Part shown: one piece after another, positions 18,380 to 27,586 of the stretch
How positions within the stretch are numbered: position 1 is the first letter of the stretch
Layout of the letters: each line of letters begins with the position of its first letter
Assembly (NCBI RefSeq): GCF_006363815.1
Contig: NZ_RRYT01000010.1
Location: forward strand, 62,001-126,000
From: Thermomonospora catenispora
Lineage (GTDB): Bacteria; Actinomycetota; Actinomycetes; Streptosporangiales; Streptosporangiaceae
Reading direction: 5' to 3'
Length of the DNA stretch: 64,000 nucleotides
Notes under the pieces: model-generated
Told to the model about the DNA's origin: nothing
The model's database searches: none
The model's input: only the letters and a program-made list of their open reading frames with translations
Position numbers and translations under genes: made by a program

Positions 18380-21300
18380 TCACTCCAGCCGGGTCAGCCG
18401 GGCGATCAGATCGGGCTCCCGGAGATCCTGCGGGACCTCGACGGGGAAGCGGGCCGCCCCTTCGCCCTCGCCCACGACGACCTCCCCGACCTCGGTGCCG
18501 CGGGGGGCCCGGTGCGGCGGGTCGCCCTCGATGCCGACCCGCACGGTCAACCCCGGCCAGCCGACCAGGGTGACCGGCGTGGCGGCCGTCACCGGCGTCC
18601 GGCCGCCCAGCCCGTCGTCGACCGTCCCGACCCGCTCGCCCGCCTTGACCAGCGTCACCGTCCTCAAGGCGCTCTGGGCGGAGGCCAGCACCCGCCGGGT
18701 GACGCTCATGGCGGCCATGGCGCTGGCGCCGGACTGTCCCATCACCGCCCCGAGGATCAGCGTGTTCACCCCGCCCACGGGACGGCGGGCCATGAACACG
18801 AAGTTGCCGCCCGCCGCATCGGTGTAACCGGTCTTGCCGCCGAAGATCCCGAGTTGGCCCAGCAGGACGTTCCCCGCCGGCCGGACGGGCCCGCCGTCGT
18901 TGGGCACGTACGTGCGCTGCGCCACCACCTCGGCGAACGCGGGCAGCTTCATCGCCGCGCGCAGCAGCTTGATCTGATCGGCCGCCGTGCTCACCGTTCC
19001 CGAGTCGTATCCGCTGGGGTCGGTGTAGCGGGTGTTGGTCATCCCCAGCTCCCGCGCGGTGGCGTTCATCTTCTCCACGAACGCGGGGATGCTGCCGGCG
19101 TCCCAGCGGGCCAGCTCGTGCGCGATGTTGTTGGCCGACACCACCATCAACGCCTCGAGCGCCTTGCGCTCGGTGAACCGCTGGCCGGCCACCACGTCCA
19201 CGTGCGACTCGCCCCGTTGCTTGCGCTGCGGCAGCCGCGCCGCCTCCTGCGCGGAGATCGTGAACGTCGGCCCCTCCTCGCCCGGGCGCAGCGGGTGGTT
19301 CTTCAAGAACACGTACGCCGTCATCACCTTCGCCACGCTGGCGGTGGGGATCGGCGTCTGCGGCCCGGCGCTGCCGATGGTGCCGAGACCCTCCACATGG
19401 AGCACCACCTGCCCTTGGGCGGGCATCGGCAGCACCGGCGAGGAGCCCTCGAACGTGTAGGTGGGCGGCAGCGCGAGCTTCAGGGCGGGCTCGGGCACCG
19501 GCCGGACCAGCTGCACCGTCACCGCCACCGCCAGCAGGACCGCCAGCAGCGCCGTGACGATCAGGGCCCGTCGCCGCCCTCTGCCCTCGCGCTCGGGTTC
19601 GACGACGGAATCCAGAGGGGCGGGCTCGAGGAGGCCGGGTCCGGCCGCGTCGGGCTCCACGGGCGCGGGTCCGAGAGGGGCGGGGCGGACGATCCCGGCG
19701 GGCGGTCCGCCGGCGACCGCGGGCCCCCGATACGGCTCCAGCTCCCCGGCGGGCTCGGAGTCCGCGAGGGGCGGTCGCCGCGGCTCCCGGCCGAAGGGGA
19801 CCGGCGGCGCCGGCCGCTCCACCGTCGCCGGAGGCAGCGCCAGCGCCTCCAGCGCCCGCACCCCCTCGGCCTGCCGCGCGGCGCCGTCGGCGGCCTCGTC
19901 CCGCTCGGCCTCGGGGGTCGCGGCCGGGGACTCTGCGGCCGGCCCGGCGTGTCCCGCCGCGGGATCCCCGGTCTGCCGGGGCCGGTCGCCCGGCCGCCGC
20001 GCCGTAGCGGGCACCGGCGGCTCGGGCCGGGTGGGCGGGCCGGACGGGCCGTGCTCCGGAGGAGCGCCCGCGTCCGCCACCGCGGGCCATGCCTCGCCGT
20101 CATGCCGGGTCGGGCGCGGTTCCCGTTCGACCTCCCGCCCGGTGTCCGGGCGCGCGGCCGTCTCGCGCTGCTCGGCCGACGGGACGGAGGGACGCCGGTC
20201 GCGCCCGGTCTGCGCGGGAGGCGCCGCATCCTCGCCGTGGGGCCGCTCCGCGGCCCCGTCGGCGCCGGACCGCTCCGCCTCGGGCCGGGCGGCCGCCCGG
20301 GGGCGGGGCGTGTCCCGGGGCGCCTCCTGCTCGGGGGAGGCCGAGGCGTCGGATGTGTCGGACGGACGCTCCTCGACGACGCGGGAGGCGTCCGCCGCGG
20401 GCCGGTGCTCGGCCTCGGCGGGCCGCTCGGCGCCCTCGGCGGGCTCGGTGTCGGGTTCGGCGGGCCGGGCGGGTTGTGATGCGCGCTGCGCCGTCCGCGG
20501 GGGCGGCCATACGGGCAGCGGCCGCGCCGCCGGGGACGCCGAGGGAGCCGGCCATTGCGGCGGTGCCGGGGGCGCGGGCCGGGGGGAGTCCGTCTCGGCG
20601 GCGTCCCCCTGCTCGGCGATCTCTCCGGCGGGCCGCTCGGCGGGCTCCTCCTCGGCGGAGGGCGACGTCTCCCGGGCGTCCTCGCGCACCTCGGCGTACC
20701 ACTGGCGGGCGGACTCGGGCATTCGGCGCCCGGTCGACGCCGCCGACTCCTGCGGGGACGTCTCGGCGTGATCGTCGGACGGCTCGGCCGCGGGGGAGGG
20801 TTCGTCGCCCGCTGCGGTCGCGGCGCTCTCGTCGTCCTCCGGCGATCCGGCGGCGGGCTCCTCTCCCGGCGTGGAGCCGGGGGCGGTCTCCGCGGCGGCC
20901 GGTTCGCCCCCGGCGGGTTCGGGGGAGCCGGCCTCGTCGGCGGCGGCGTCCTCGTCCCGGTCCTCGGAGCGGTCGCCGCGATCCTCCGCGGAGGCCTCCC
21001 GCGGAGGGGAGGAGGGCTCATCCGCGCACGAGCCGGGATCCGCGCCGTCCGGCTCCCCGGCGACCTGATCCGTGGACCCCGCGTCCGGGGCCTCCCCGTC
21101 CGCGGAGTCCGCGGCCGCGGCCGTCTCCTCTGCGGCGGGAGCCTCGGCGTCGGCGTCCTCCGCCGTGGAGGCCTTCTCGTCCGCGGCGGGGTCCTCCGCC
21201 GAAGGAGCCTCGTCCTCGACGGCCTCCTCCGCGGCGGAGTCCCGGGCGTCGGCGGTCATCGTCTGCGGCTTTCCGTCCTCCTCGGGCTCGGCGGGCTCGG

Positions 21301-21451
21301 CGGACTCGGCGGATTCGTGCGCGGACGGGGCCGCAGGGGACGCGGCGCCGGGACGGGAGGCGGAACGGGCGAACGCCCCCTCGCCCGCCGAGGCGGTGGA
21401 ACGCGCGGCGGGCTCGTCGCTGTCGACGAGTTCCTCGGGGGAATCCGACAC
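18380..21451 (-). CDS. D-alanyl-D-alanine carboxypeptidase (S11) with long cytoplasmic extension
   Basis: A 1023-residue protein whose last 350 residues form a peptidase S11 (low-molecular-weight PBP) domain that trims the terminal D-Ala of peptidoglycan stem peptides outside the membrane. The triad motifs are complete: S705-x-x-K708 (SVAK), SAN, and KTG in FGGKTGYTDAAGG. A single membrane helix lies at about 626-650. The first 620 residues are low-complexity, rich in Ala, Glu, Asp, Pro and Ser, with no fold visible, and would remain in the cytoplasm. Usual family members are 300-450 residues. GTG start with AGGGAGG upstream. The tail may bind cytoplasmic division or envelope partners. Confidence 0.92.
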   Translation of the reverse strand: MSDSPEELVDSDEPAARSTASAGEGAFARSASRPGAASPAAPSAHESAESAEPAEPEEDGKPQTMTADARDSAAEEAVEDEAPSAEDPAADEKASTAEDADAEAPAAEETAAAADSADGEAPDAGSTDQVAGEPDGADPGSCADEPSSPPREASAEDRGDRSEDRDEDAAADEAGSPEPAGGEPAAAETAPGSTPGEEPAAGSPEDDESAATAAGDEPSPAAEPSDDHAETSPQESAASTGRRMPESARQWYAEVREDARETSPSAEEEPAERPAGEIAEQGDAAETDSPRPAPPAPPQWPAPSASPAARPLPVWPPPRTAQRASQPARPAEPDTEPAEGAERPAEAEHRPAADASRVVEERPSDTSDASASPEQEAPRDTPRPRAAARPEAERSGADGAAERPHGEDAAPPAQTGRDRRPSVPSAEQRETAARPDTGREVEREPRPTRHDGEAWPAVADAGAPPEHGPSGPPTRPEPPVPATARRPGDRPRQTGDPAAGHAGPAAESPAATPEAERDEAADGAARQAEGVRALEALALPPATVERPAPPVPFGREPRRPPLADSEPAGELEPYRGPAVAGGPPAGIVRPAPLGPAPVEPDAAGPGLLEPAPLDSVVEPEREGRGRRRALIVTALLAVLLAVAVTVQLVRPVPEPALKLALPPTYTFEGSSPVLPMPAQGQVVLHVEGLGTIGSAGPQTPIPTASVAKVMTAYVFLKNHPLRPGEEGPTFTISAQEAARLPQRKQRGESHVDVVAGQRFTERKALEALMVVSANNIAHELARWDAGSIPAFVEKMNATARELGMTNTRYTDPSGYDSGTVSTAADQIKLLRAAMKLPAFAEVVAQRTYVPNDGGPVRPAGNVLLGQLGIFGGKTGYTDAAGGNFVFMARRPVGGVNTLILGAVMGQSGASAMAAMSVTRRVLASAQSALRTVTLVKAGERVGTVDDGLGGRTPVTAATPVTLVGWPGLTVRVGIEGDPPHRAPRGTEVGEVVVGEGEGAARFPVEVPQDLREPDLIARLTRLE

Positions 21452-21656
21452 GGCGTGACCTCCCTGCTCGCGTCGGAGCCCTGGCTGATATCGCCCATGC
21501 CCCGCCGGGCACGGAGGCTCACCGGTGACCTGACTTCGCCCGATCAGTTCGGTGTGGGTCGGATCAGCGGGCTCGCCCGGTTATTGTGCCCGTTCCCGAT
21601 CCGTCGGGCGACCAGATCTCCGGTGTGGTTCGGTGACCGTCTGATAACGGAATGCT

Positions 21657-23039
21657 TCATCGTTCGTCACGACGTTCATCTCGGCGCAGGATCCGCACCA
21701 GCCTGCGGAGCATGCGCCCGCTCCCCGCGCCGCCGCTCTCGGCCGGCGCCGACCGCCGTTCCGGGGAGGGCGGGACCGGGGAGGGCGAGCGGAGCCCGTA
21801 CCGCACCGGCAGGGACCGCAGCCCTCGCATGAGCACCGAGGACCGCCACGGCAGGCGGTCCGGCGGCAGCGTCGGCTCCAGCCAGGCCATCCGCTCCTGC
21901 AGGCGCTCCACCGCGATCGTGGCCAGCGTGGTCGCCAACGGGCCGCCGGGACACTGGTGGGCGCCCGCCCCCCAGGCCAGGTGCGCCCGTGAGCTGAACA
22001 CCGAGGACGGATCGTGGGCCCCGGCGAACGACGGGTCGGTGTGCGCGGCGGCCACCGACAGCATCACCGGGTCCCCGGCCGCGATCACGGTGCCGCCCAG
22101 CACGGTGTCGGCGAGGGCGAAGCGGAACGTCAGGTTGGCGTACGGCGGATGCACCATCGCCGCCCGGTTCACCGTCTCGCGGATCATCCCGGTCGTGGTG
22201 TCGGCCGTCTCCTGGTAGAGCACCTCCAGGAGGGTGCCGCAGATCAGCGCGGTGGTCAGCTCGCCGAGCATGCTCACCAGATGCATCACGGCGGTGGCGG
22301 CCTGCTCGTCGGTGCACTCGGGCCACGCGGCGATCAGCCGGGAGGGGAAGTCCTCCTCCGGGGCGCGCCGCCGGTCCGCGCAGACCCGCCCGCACAGGTC
22401 CAGCAGCCGGGCGGACGCCTCCGCCGTCTGCGGCCCGCCGTCCAGCAGCGATCGGATGTCCCGCATCACCTCGTCGCCGACCTCGCCGAACCCCGCCAGC
22501 AGGTCGACGGCCATCAGCATCAGCGGTCGGGCGTACTCGTCGACCAGGTCCGCGTTCCCCTCGGCTCCGCGTTCGCCCAGCAGCGAGATCAGTTCGTCGG
22601 CCTGCCGGCGCACCCGGGCCTCCAGTCGTCGCGCCGCGCCCTGCGACCGGTCCTGGAACGGCCGCAGCGCCGCCGACCAGGCGGCCCGCAGCTCCGAATG
22701 CTCCCGTCCCTCGGCGAACGGGACGCCGCCCGCCCGGAACGCCGGCAGCAGCGGCCAGTCGGCCGGGACGGTGCCCTGGGTGTAGCCGCGCCAGTCCTCC
22801 AGTCGTTTGCTCCACACCCCCGTGTCGTTCCGCAGCACTTCCAGCACTTCGGCATATCCGAGGACGAACCAGCACGGAACGCCGAGCAGATCGATCGGGG
22901 CCACCGGCCCGTGCGCGGCGCGCAGGCTCTCGTATGTGGCCGCGCGGACGTCGAAATCCCGGGTCAGCAGCGGTGTCAACAGCGCCGCCGGCAGTGCGCG
23001 GATCCCGGGAGGAGCATCGTGTGAGGGAGAGTGGTCCAT
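21657..23039 (-). CDS. Cytochrome P450, CYP157-like, degenerate ExxR
   Basis: A 460-residue P450. The heme-ligand loop is WGAGAHQCPGG with the axial cysteine at C363 and Trp where most P450s have Phe. In the K helix the expected Glu-x-x-Arg reads E288-T-V-N-R292, so the Arg is one position late and the strict ExxR is absent. The I-helix region (MLGELTTALICG) also lacks the usual acid-alcohol pair. The N-terminal GPVAPIDLLGVPCWFVLGYAEVLEVLR resembles the CYP157 group of actinomycetes, known to lack ExxR and normally found in conservons. No conservon genes (roadblock, DUF742, GTPase) and no ferredoxin are nearby. It may have atypical chemistry. Confidence 0.88.
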   Translation of the reverse strand: MDHSPSHDAPPGIRALPAALLTPLLTRDFDVRAATYESLRAAHGPVAPIDLLGVPCWFVLGYAEVLEVLRNDTGVWSKRLEDWRGYTQGTVPADWPLLPAFRAGGVPFAEGREHSELRAAWSAALRPFQDRSQGAARRLEARVRRQADELISLLGERGAEGNADLVDEYARPLMLMAVDLLAGFGEVGDEVMRDIRSLLDGGPQTAEASARLLDLCGRVCADRRRAPEEDFPSRLIAAWPECTDEQAATAVMHLVSMLGELTTALICGTLLEVLYQETADTTTGMIRETVNRAAMVHPPYANLTFRFALADTVLGGTVIAAGDPVMLSVAAAHTDPSFAGAHDPSSVFSSRAHLAWGAGAHQCPGGPLATTLATIAVERLQERMAWLEPTLPPDRLPWRSSVLMRGLRSLPVRYGLRSPSPVPPSPERRSAPAESGGAGSGRMLRRLVRILRRDERRDER

Positions 23040-23276
23040 GGTTCTTCTCGCTCGACGGCCGGGGCGGACGCGGCAGGTGACATGGTTCCGCCGTGCATGA
23101 TCGGACACTGTAGGGACACGTCCGGCCAAAGGAACAGATGTCAGACCGAACCTGACCGCAATGCGCTTTTTCAATTCGTCGGCGTTATCACCGTCCGTCG
23201 ATCGGCGTGGCCGGGCCGTGCACGGCGGGAAGAAAACGGGTCCCGGAATGCGCTTCGGACATGGCAAGCTGACGAC

Positions 23277-24038
23277 GTGGACGAAACGGACAACGGAACG
23301 GGCGCGGTGCTGCACTTCGCACCGGAGCTGCGGATGTTCCTGCCCGCGAACCGCCGCCGCGGGCCGCAGCGAGTGGCCCTGGACGGCACCTCGACGCTCG
23401 GTCATCTGGTGGAATCGCTGGGCGTTCCGCTGCCCGAGGTCGGGCCGTTGACGGTCAACGGCGCCCGGGTCGACCCCTCCCATCACCCCGCCCCCGGCGA
23501 TGTGATCGAGGTCGCCGCGGTTCCCCGGCCGCAGCCGGTGCCGCTGGAGCCGGGTCAGACCGCGCCTCGGTTCCTGCTGGACGTCCACCTGGGGACGCTG
23601 GCCCGCCGGATGCGGCTTCTCGGACTGGACACCGTCTACCACAACGACATGGACGACCCCGCCCTGGTGGAGCAGGCCAACGCCGAACGCCGGGTGCTGC
23701 TCACCCAGGACCGCGGGCTGCTGCGCCGCCGCAAGCTGTGGCTGGGCGCCTACGTCCGCGGCTCCAAGCCCGATGACCAGCTCCGTGATCTGCTGGAGCG
23801 GTTCGCCCCGCCGCTGCGTCCCTGGAGCCGCTGCACCGCCTGCAACGGGCTGCTGGCCGAGGTCGACAAGACCGATGTCGAGCCCCTTCTGGAGGCCGGG
23901 ACCCGCCGCACCTACGACGTGTACGGGCGGTGCCGGGACTGCGGGCAGGTGTACTGGCGCGGCGCCCACGGCGAGCACCTGGCCCGGATCGTCGACGCGG
24001 CTCAGGCCACGGTGAGCGCCGCCCGCGCCGGCGTCTGA
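23277..24038 (+). CDS. Mut7-C RNase-domain protein with ubiquitin-like N-terminus
   Basis: A 253-residue protein. Residues about 10-80 form a ThiS/ubiquitin-like beta-grasp segment (Mut7-C_ub). Residues about 95-245 form the Mut7-C PIN-like nuclease: FLLDVHLGTLARRMRLLGLDTVY supplies the first catalytic Asp and LLTQDRGLLRR the next. A C-terminal zinc ribbon has two Cys-x-x-Cys pairs (CTAC, CRDC). Predicted to act on RNA in the cytoplasm; target unknown. The GTG is 6 nt after CAAGCT and no ribosome site is seen, compatible with a leaderless start. Confidence 0.88.
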   Translation: MDETDNGTGAVLHFAPELRMFLPANRRRGPQRVALDGTSTLGHLVESLGVPLPEVGPLTVNGARVDPSHHPAPGDVIEVAAVPRPQPVPLEPGQTAPRFLLDVHLGTLARRMRLLGLDTVYHNDMDDPALVEQANAERRVLLTQDRGLLRRRKLWLGAYVRGSKPDDQLRDLLERFAPPLRPWSRCTACNGLLAEVDKTDVEPLLEAGTRRTYDVYGRCRDCGQVYWRGAHGEHLARIVDAAQATVSAARAGV

Positions 24039-24104
24039 CCGGCGGTCGTCCTCTGCACCCGATGGCGGATGCTCCGTCCCTTGTGCAGAGCGCTGCCTTC
24101 TTTA

Positions 24105-24119
24105 AAGAGCACTGCTCTT
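24105..24119. promoter_or_regulatory. Palindromic operator copy 1
   Basis: AAGAGCA-C-TGCTCTT: 7-bp perfect arms. The 13-bp core AGAGCACTGCTCT recurs 53 bp downstream. Confidence 0.6.
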
Positions 24120-24157
24120 GACCCGGAGCGAGAGTCTCAGATTGAATGCTCTCAAGA

Positions 24158-24172
24158 GAGAGCACTGCTCTC
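24158..24172. promoter_or_regulatory. Palindromic operator copy 2
   Basis: GAGAGCA-C-TGCTCTC: same 13-bp core as copy 1, ending 25 bp before the reductase ATG, a position suited to repression. Confidence 0.6.
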
Positions 24173-24197
24173 GATTTCGGCGAGTTCAGGAGTCAGG

Positions 24198-24653
24198 ATG
24201 ACCGACGGCACCCTCCGCTACGTCGAGGCCGGCGCGTTCGCCTCCGTCGTCAACCGCCTGGCGGGGTGGCTGGTCCGCCACGGCGTCGGCCTCTTCGGCA
24301 GTCGCATGCTCTACGTTCGCGGCCGCAAGACCGGCCGGTGGCGAGGCACCCCCGTCAACGTCCTCACCGTCGACGGCGTCCGCTACCTGGTGGCCCCGCG
24401 CGGACACACCCAGTGGGTCCGCAACCTGCGCGCCGCCGACGGCCGGGGCGAGCTCCGCCTGGGCCGCCGCGTCGAGCCCTTCACCGCCGCCGAGATCCCC
24501 GACGCCGACAAGCCCGCCGTCCTCCGCGCCTACCTTCGCTGCTGGAAGTGGGAGGTCGGCGCCTTCTTCCCGGGACTGGGCCCCGACTCCGCCGACGAGG
24601 ACCTCCTCAAGGCGGCACCCGGCTACCCCGTCTTCCGGCTGACCTCCGGCTGA
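24198..24653 (+). CDS. Deazaflavin (F420)-dependent nitroreductase-family protein
   Basis: A 151-residue single-domain protein of the DUF385/Ddn split-barrel family. It contains RMLYVRGRKTGRWRGTPVNVL, VRYLVAPRGHTQWVRNLRAADG and a C-terminal YPVFRLT. Members bind the deazaflavin cofactor F420 and reduce quinones, nitro compounds or other electrophiles. ATG start with AGGAG 5 nt upstream. Two palindromic operators sharing AGAGCACTGCTCT lie directly upstream, so tight repression is likely, yet no TetR gene adjoins it. Confidence 0.88.
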   Translation: MTDGTLRYVEAGAFASVVNRLAGWLVRHGVGLFGSRMLYVRGRKTGRWRGTPVNVLTVDGVRYLVAPRGHTQWVRNLRAADGRGELRLGRRVEPFTAAEIPDADKPAVLRAYLRCWKWEVGAFFPGLGPDSADEDLLKAAPGYPVFRLTSG

Positions 24654-25445
24654 CCCGGCCGGGGCCGCACCGACGTCTGCGGCGCCCCGTACGGTCCGCT
24701 CGCCGCGACCGGGTCCCGGTCGCGCGCCACATGGGTCGCACACGGGCTCCCACGGGGGCGACGAAGAGACCGCCGTCCCGTTCGCTCCGGCGTGCGGCGT
24801 GTCGGCCCGGTGGGCGACGGCGCTGCGCACCAGACCGGCGGTCGCCTCGGGATGCCGAAGGACGGTCACGGCGGACACCTCACGCAGATGACGCCCGGAC
24901 CCGGACAGCACACGGTGCGGGCCCTCCGGCGGGACCCCGTGGGGAAGACCGGCCTGACGCCCCTGTTCCGGCGTCGCGATCCCGCGTCGCGATCCCGCAC
25001 GGTCAGTGGTGCCGATCGCCCGTGAAGGCCGCGGCCGCCCCCGTGGGACGGGTCGCTCCAGCCGGGGATCGACGGCGTCGACCGGCGCGGCCGCCCGCGC
25101 CGCCAAGGGACGGAGCCGCGGATCCGGCCGGTTCAGCCGGTCCCGCACCTGCGGATCTTCTCGTCATGCGTCCATGCGCCCATGGGACCCCGCCTCGGGC
25201 ATTGTCGGCGTCCGCCGCAGGCCGGCACCGTGAGGCGCCGACGCCGACCGCCGCCCACTCGCAGATCATCGGCGCCGAGCCGAGGGCTCGGCCCGGCGGT
25301 GCCGGGAGAGGACGAGGACCTCGCGAGGAGCTTCCCCCGACCCGCTCGTCCGCCTTCGATCTCGTCCGGCCTCGACCCGCCGGGGCGGATCGCGGACCGC
25401 CCTCGATCCGCCCCGGCCGACGATGCGAGCCGATCGGAGCACGGG
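24654..25445. other. Gene-free stretch of about 790 bp
   Basis: Reading frames here lack recognisable domains, natural codon bias or ribosome sites on either strand. A 13-bp unit is tandemly doubled at 24971-24996. It could be decayed coding DNA or hold a non-coding RNA; nothing firm is seen. Confidence 0.5.
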
Positions 25446-25483
25446 CCGCGTTCCTCCGCGTCGTGCGGCGCGGAGGAACGCGG
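25446..25483 (-). terminator. argS terminator
   Basis: Perfect 15-bp stem (25446-25460 with 25469-25483) and 8-nt loop, starting 2 nt after the argS stop on the minus strand. No U-tract. Confidence 0.75.
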
Positions 25484-25485
25484 GA

Positions 25486-27210
25486 TCACATCTGGTCGGG
25501 GGATTCGATGCCGAGCAGGTCCAGGCCCAGCTTGAGGGTGCGGGCGGTCAGGTCGCACAGGACCAGCCGGGCGGTGCGCACCTCGCCCTCGGCGTTCAAC
25601 ACCGGGCAGTTCTCATAGAACGCGGTGAAGGCGGTGGCCAGCGAGTACAGGTACTGGGCCAGCCGGTGGAACTCCAGATTCTCGACGATCTGGGCGACCA
25701 CGCCCTCGAACCCCAGCAGCTGCAGGGCCAGCGCGCGTTCGGTGGGCTCGGTGAGGGTGAGGGGCGGAACGTCCCGCGGAGGCTCGATGCCGCCCTTGCG
25801 GAAGATCGAGCAGATCCGCGCCCGGGCGTACTGCAGGTACGGAGCCGTGTTGCCGTCGAACGACAGCATCCGGTCGTAGTCGAAGACGTAGTCCTTGACC
25901 CGGTCGGTGGACAGGTCGGCGTACTTGACCGCGCCGATGCCGACCGCCTTGGCCACCGCGGCCCGGGTCTCGGCGTCCAGATCGGGGTTCTTCTCCGCGA
26001 CGATCGCGCTCGCCCGGTTGACCGCCTCCTCCAGCAGGTCCACCAGCTTGACCGAGGCGCCCGCCCGGGTCCGCAGGATCTTGCCGTCGCTGCCCAGCAC
26101 CGACCCGAAACCGATGTGCTCGGCCCGGGCCGGCGGGGTCAGCCAGCCGGCCTCCCGGGCGGTCTGGAAGATCATGTCCAGATGCAGCCGCTGCGGCAGG
26201 CCCACCACGTACACCAGCCGGGTGGCGTGCAGCTTGCGCAGCCGGTGCCGGATGGTCGCCAGGTCGGTGGCCGGGTAGCCGAAGCCCCCGTCGGACTTGC
26301 GCACGATCAGCGGCAGCGGTTCGCCGTCCCGGCCGGTGAAGCCCTCGGGGAAGACGCACTTGGCGCCCTCGCTCTCGCGCAGCAGCCCCAGCTCCTCCAG
26401 CTCGTCGACGACCGACTCCAGCTGGTCGTTGTAGTAGCTCTCGCCGTAGAAGTCGTTCTCGTCGAGCTTGGCGCCCAGCAGCCGGTAGACGGCCAGGAAG
26501 TACTTCTGCGACTCGGTGATCAGCATCCGCCACAGCCGCAGCGTCGCCTCATCGCCGCTCTGCAGCAGCACCACCCGGCGGCGGGAGCGCTCTTGGAAGG
26601 CGGGATCGGCGTCGAACTTGCGCCGCGCCGCCTGATAGAAGCCGTTCAGATCACCGACCGACAGCTCATGGGCGGCCTCGGCCTCGCCGATGTCCAGCAG
26701 GTGCTCGACCAGCATGCCGAACGGCGTGCCCCAGTCGCCCAGATGGTTCTGCCGGATCACGGTGTGGCCGCAGAACTCCAGCAGGCGCACCGTCGCGTCC
26801 CCGATGATCGTCGAGCGCAGGTGCCCGACGTGCATCTCCTTGGCCGCGTTCGGCGCCGAGTAGTCGACCGTGACGACCTCCGGCCGCTCCGCCTCGGGCA
26901 CGCCGAGCCGTTCGTCGGCGGCCGCCTCGGCCAGCAGCCGGCCGATCGCCTCGTTGGAGAGCGTCAGGTTGATGAACCCCGGCCCGGAGATCTCGACCTT
27001 CGAGCACAGGTCGTCGAGCTCGGCCCGCTCCACCACTCGTGCGGCGATGTCCCGGGGGTTGCCGCCGAGTCGTCGCCTCAGCGCCAGCGCCGCGTCGGAC
27101 TGGAAGTCCGCATGCTGCGAACGGCGGACCGCGGGGTCCACCGGCTGACCTGCCACCGCCTCGAACGCCGGCGCCAACCGCCGGCGGAGCAACTCCTCTA
27201 CATCTGCCAC
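25486..27210 (-). CDS. argS: Arginyl-tRNA synthetase
   Basis: A 574-residue class I synthetase that charges tRNA-Arg. The N-terminal additional domain (about 1-105) precedes the catalytic core, which has DYSAPNAAKEMHVGHLRST with the HIGH-type HVGH. The KMSKS region is the usual ArgRS-style divergence (SDGKILRTRAG). The DALR anticodon-binding domain occupies about 455-574. GTG start; TAGTTT lies exactly 7 nt upstream with no ribosome site, so the mRNA is probably leaderless. A degenerate paralogue lies at 41717-42472, next to tRNA-Arg(CCG). Confidence 0.97.
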   Translation of the reverse strand: MADVEELLRRRLAPAFEAVAGQPVDPAVRRSQHADFQSDAALALRRRLGGNPRDIAARVVERAELDDLCSKVEISGPGFINLTLSNEAIGRLLAEAAADERLGVPEAERPEVVTVDYSAPNAAKEMHVGHLRSTIIGDATVRLLEFCGHTVIRQNHLGDWGTPFGMLVEHLLDIGEAEAAHELSVGDLNGFYQAARRKFDADPAFQERSRRRVVLLQSGDEATLRLWRMLITESQKYFLAVYRLLGAKLDENDFYGESYYNDQLESVVDELEELGLLRESEGAKCVFPEGFTGRDGEPLPLIVRKSDGGFGYPATDLATIRHRLRKLHATRLVYVVGLPQRLHLDMIFQTAREAGWLTPPARAEHIGFGSVLGSDGKILRTRAGASVKLVDLLEEAVNRASAIVAEKNPDLDAETRAAVAKAVGIGAVKYADLSTDRVKDYVFDYDRMLSFDGNTAPYLQYARARICSIFRKGGIEPPRDVPPLTLTEPTERALALQLLGFEGVVAQIVENLEFHRLAQYLYSLATAFTAFYENCPVLNAEGEVRTARLVLCDLTARTLKLGLDLLGIESPDQM

Positions 27211-27217
27211 ACCGGGA

Positions 27218-27223
27218 AAACTA
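27218..27223 (-). promoter_or_regulatory. argS -10 hexamer (leaderless)
   Basis: TAGTTT on the minus strand, 7 nt before the GTG start; TTGGAC about 19 bp further upstream may be the -35. Confidence 0.5.
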
Positions 27224-27348
27224 CCGACTCCCGAGGGGGCGTGTCCAATCGGTTATGCGGCTTACGACACCATATCGCCGGCGGAACGCATCGGGGCGAG
27301 GCACGGACGAATGACGTGCTCCCGCCCCGCTCGCGGCGAGTGGAAAAC

Positions 27349-27561
27349 TCACTGGCCCTTTATGTCGTTGATCAGTGCGGCCCAGGCCTGGCCGGTGAGT
27401 CGCAGCGTCCCCAGATCGGGATTCTTGGAGTCCCTGACGAGGTGCACCGTGCCGCGCTCTGTCTCGTTCCTTCCAGGGGCGACGGCCAGCGCGACCTCGA
27501 CGCATCCGCCGCCGTCGCTGTAAGTGCTCTTCCGCCATGGGGCGGCCAGGTGTTCAGGCAT
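27349..27561 (-). CDS. DUF397 protein
   Basis: A 70-residue DUF397 protein: WRKSTYSDGGGCVEVA at residues 9-24 and VHLVRDSKNPDLGTLRLTGQAWAALINDIKG at the end. DUF397 genes usually sit directly after XRE/DUF5753 regulators in actinomycetes, as here (25 bp gap, same strand). In Streptomyces such pairs (WhiJ/BldB-associated) influence development. The protein probably partners or titrates the upstream regulator. Confidence 0.92.
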   Translation of the reverse strand: MPEHLAAPWRKSTYSDGGGCVEVALAVAPGRNETERGTVHLVRDSKNPDLGTLRLTGQAWAALINDIKGQ

Positions 27562-27586
27562 TGGGATTTATTCCTCCATTCTATGG

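Noticed and set aside
21657-23039. P450 as part of a conservon or biosynthetic cluster
   Set aside because: No conservon genes, ferredoxin, polyketide or peptide synthase genes are nearby.
24186-25148. A 320-codon minus-strand frame across the reductase and the downstream gap
   Set aside because: Half of it is antisense to the reductase; the remainder shows no domain, ribosome site or natural codon bias.
25486-27210. ArgRS judged defective for lacking KMSKS
   Set aside because: Many genuine arginyl-tRNA synthetases have a divergent KMSKS; HVGH and all other domains are intact.
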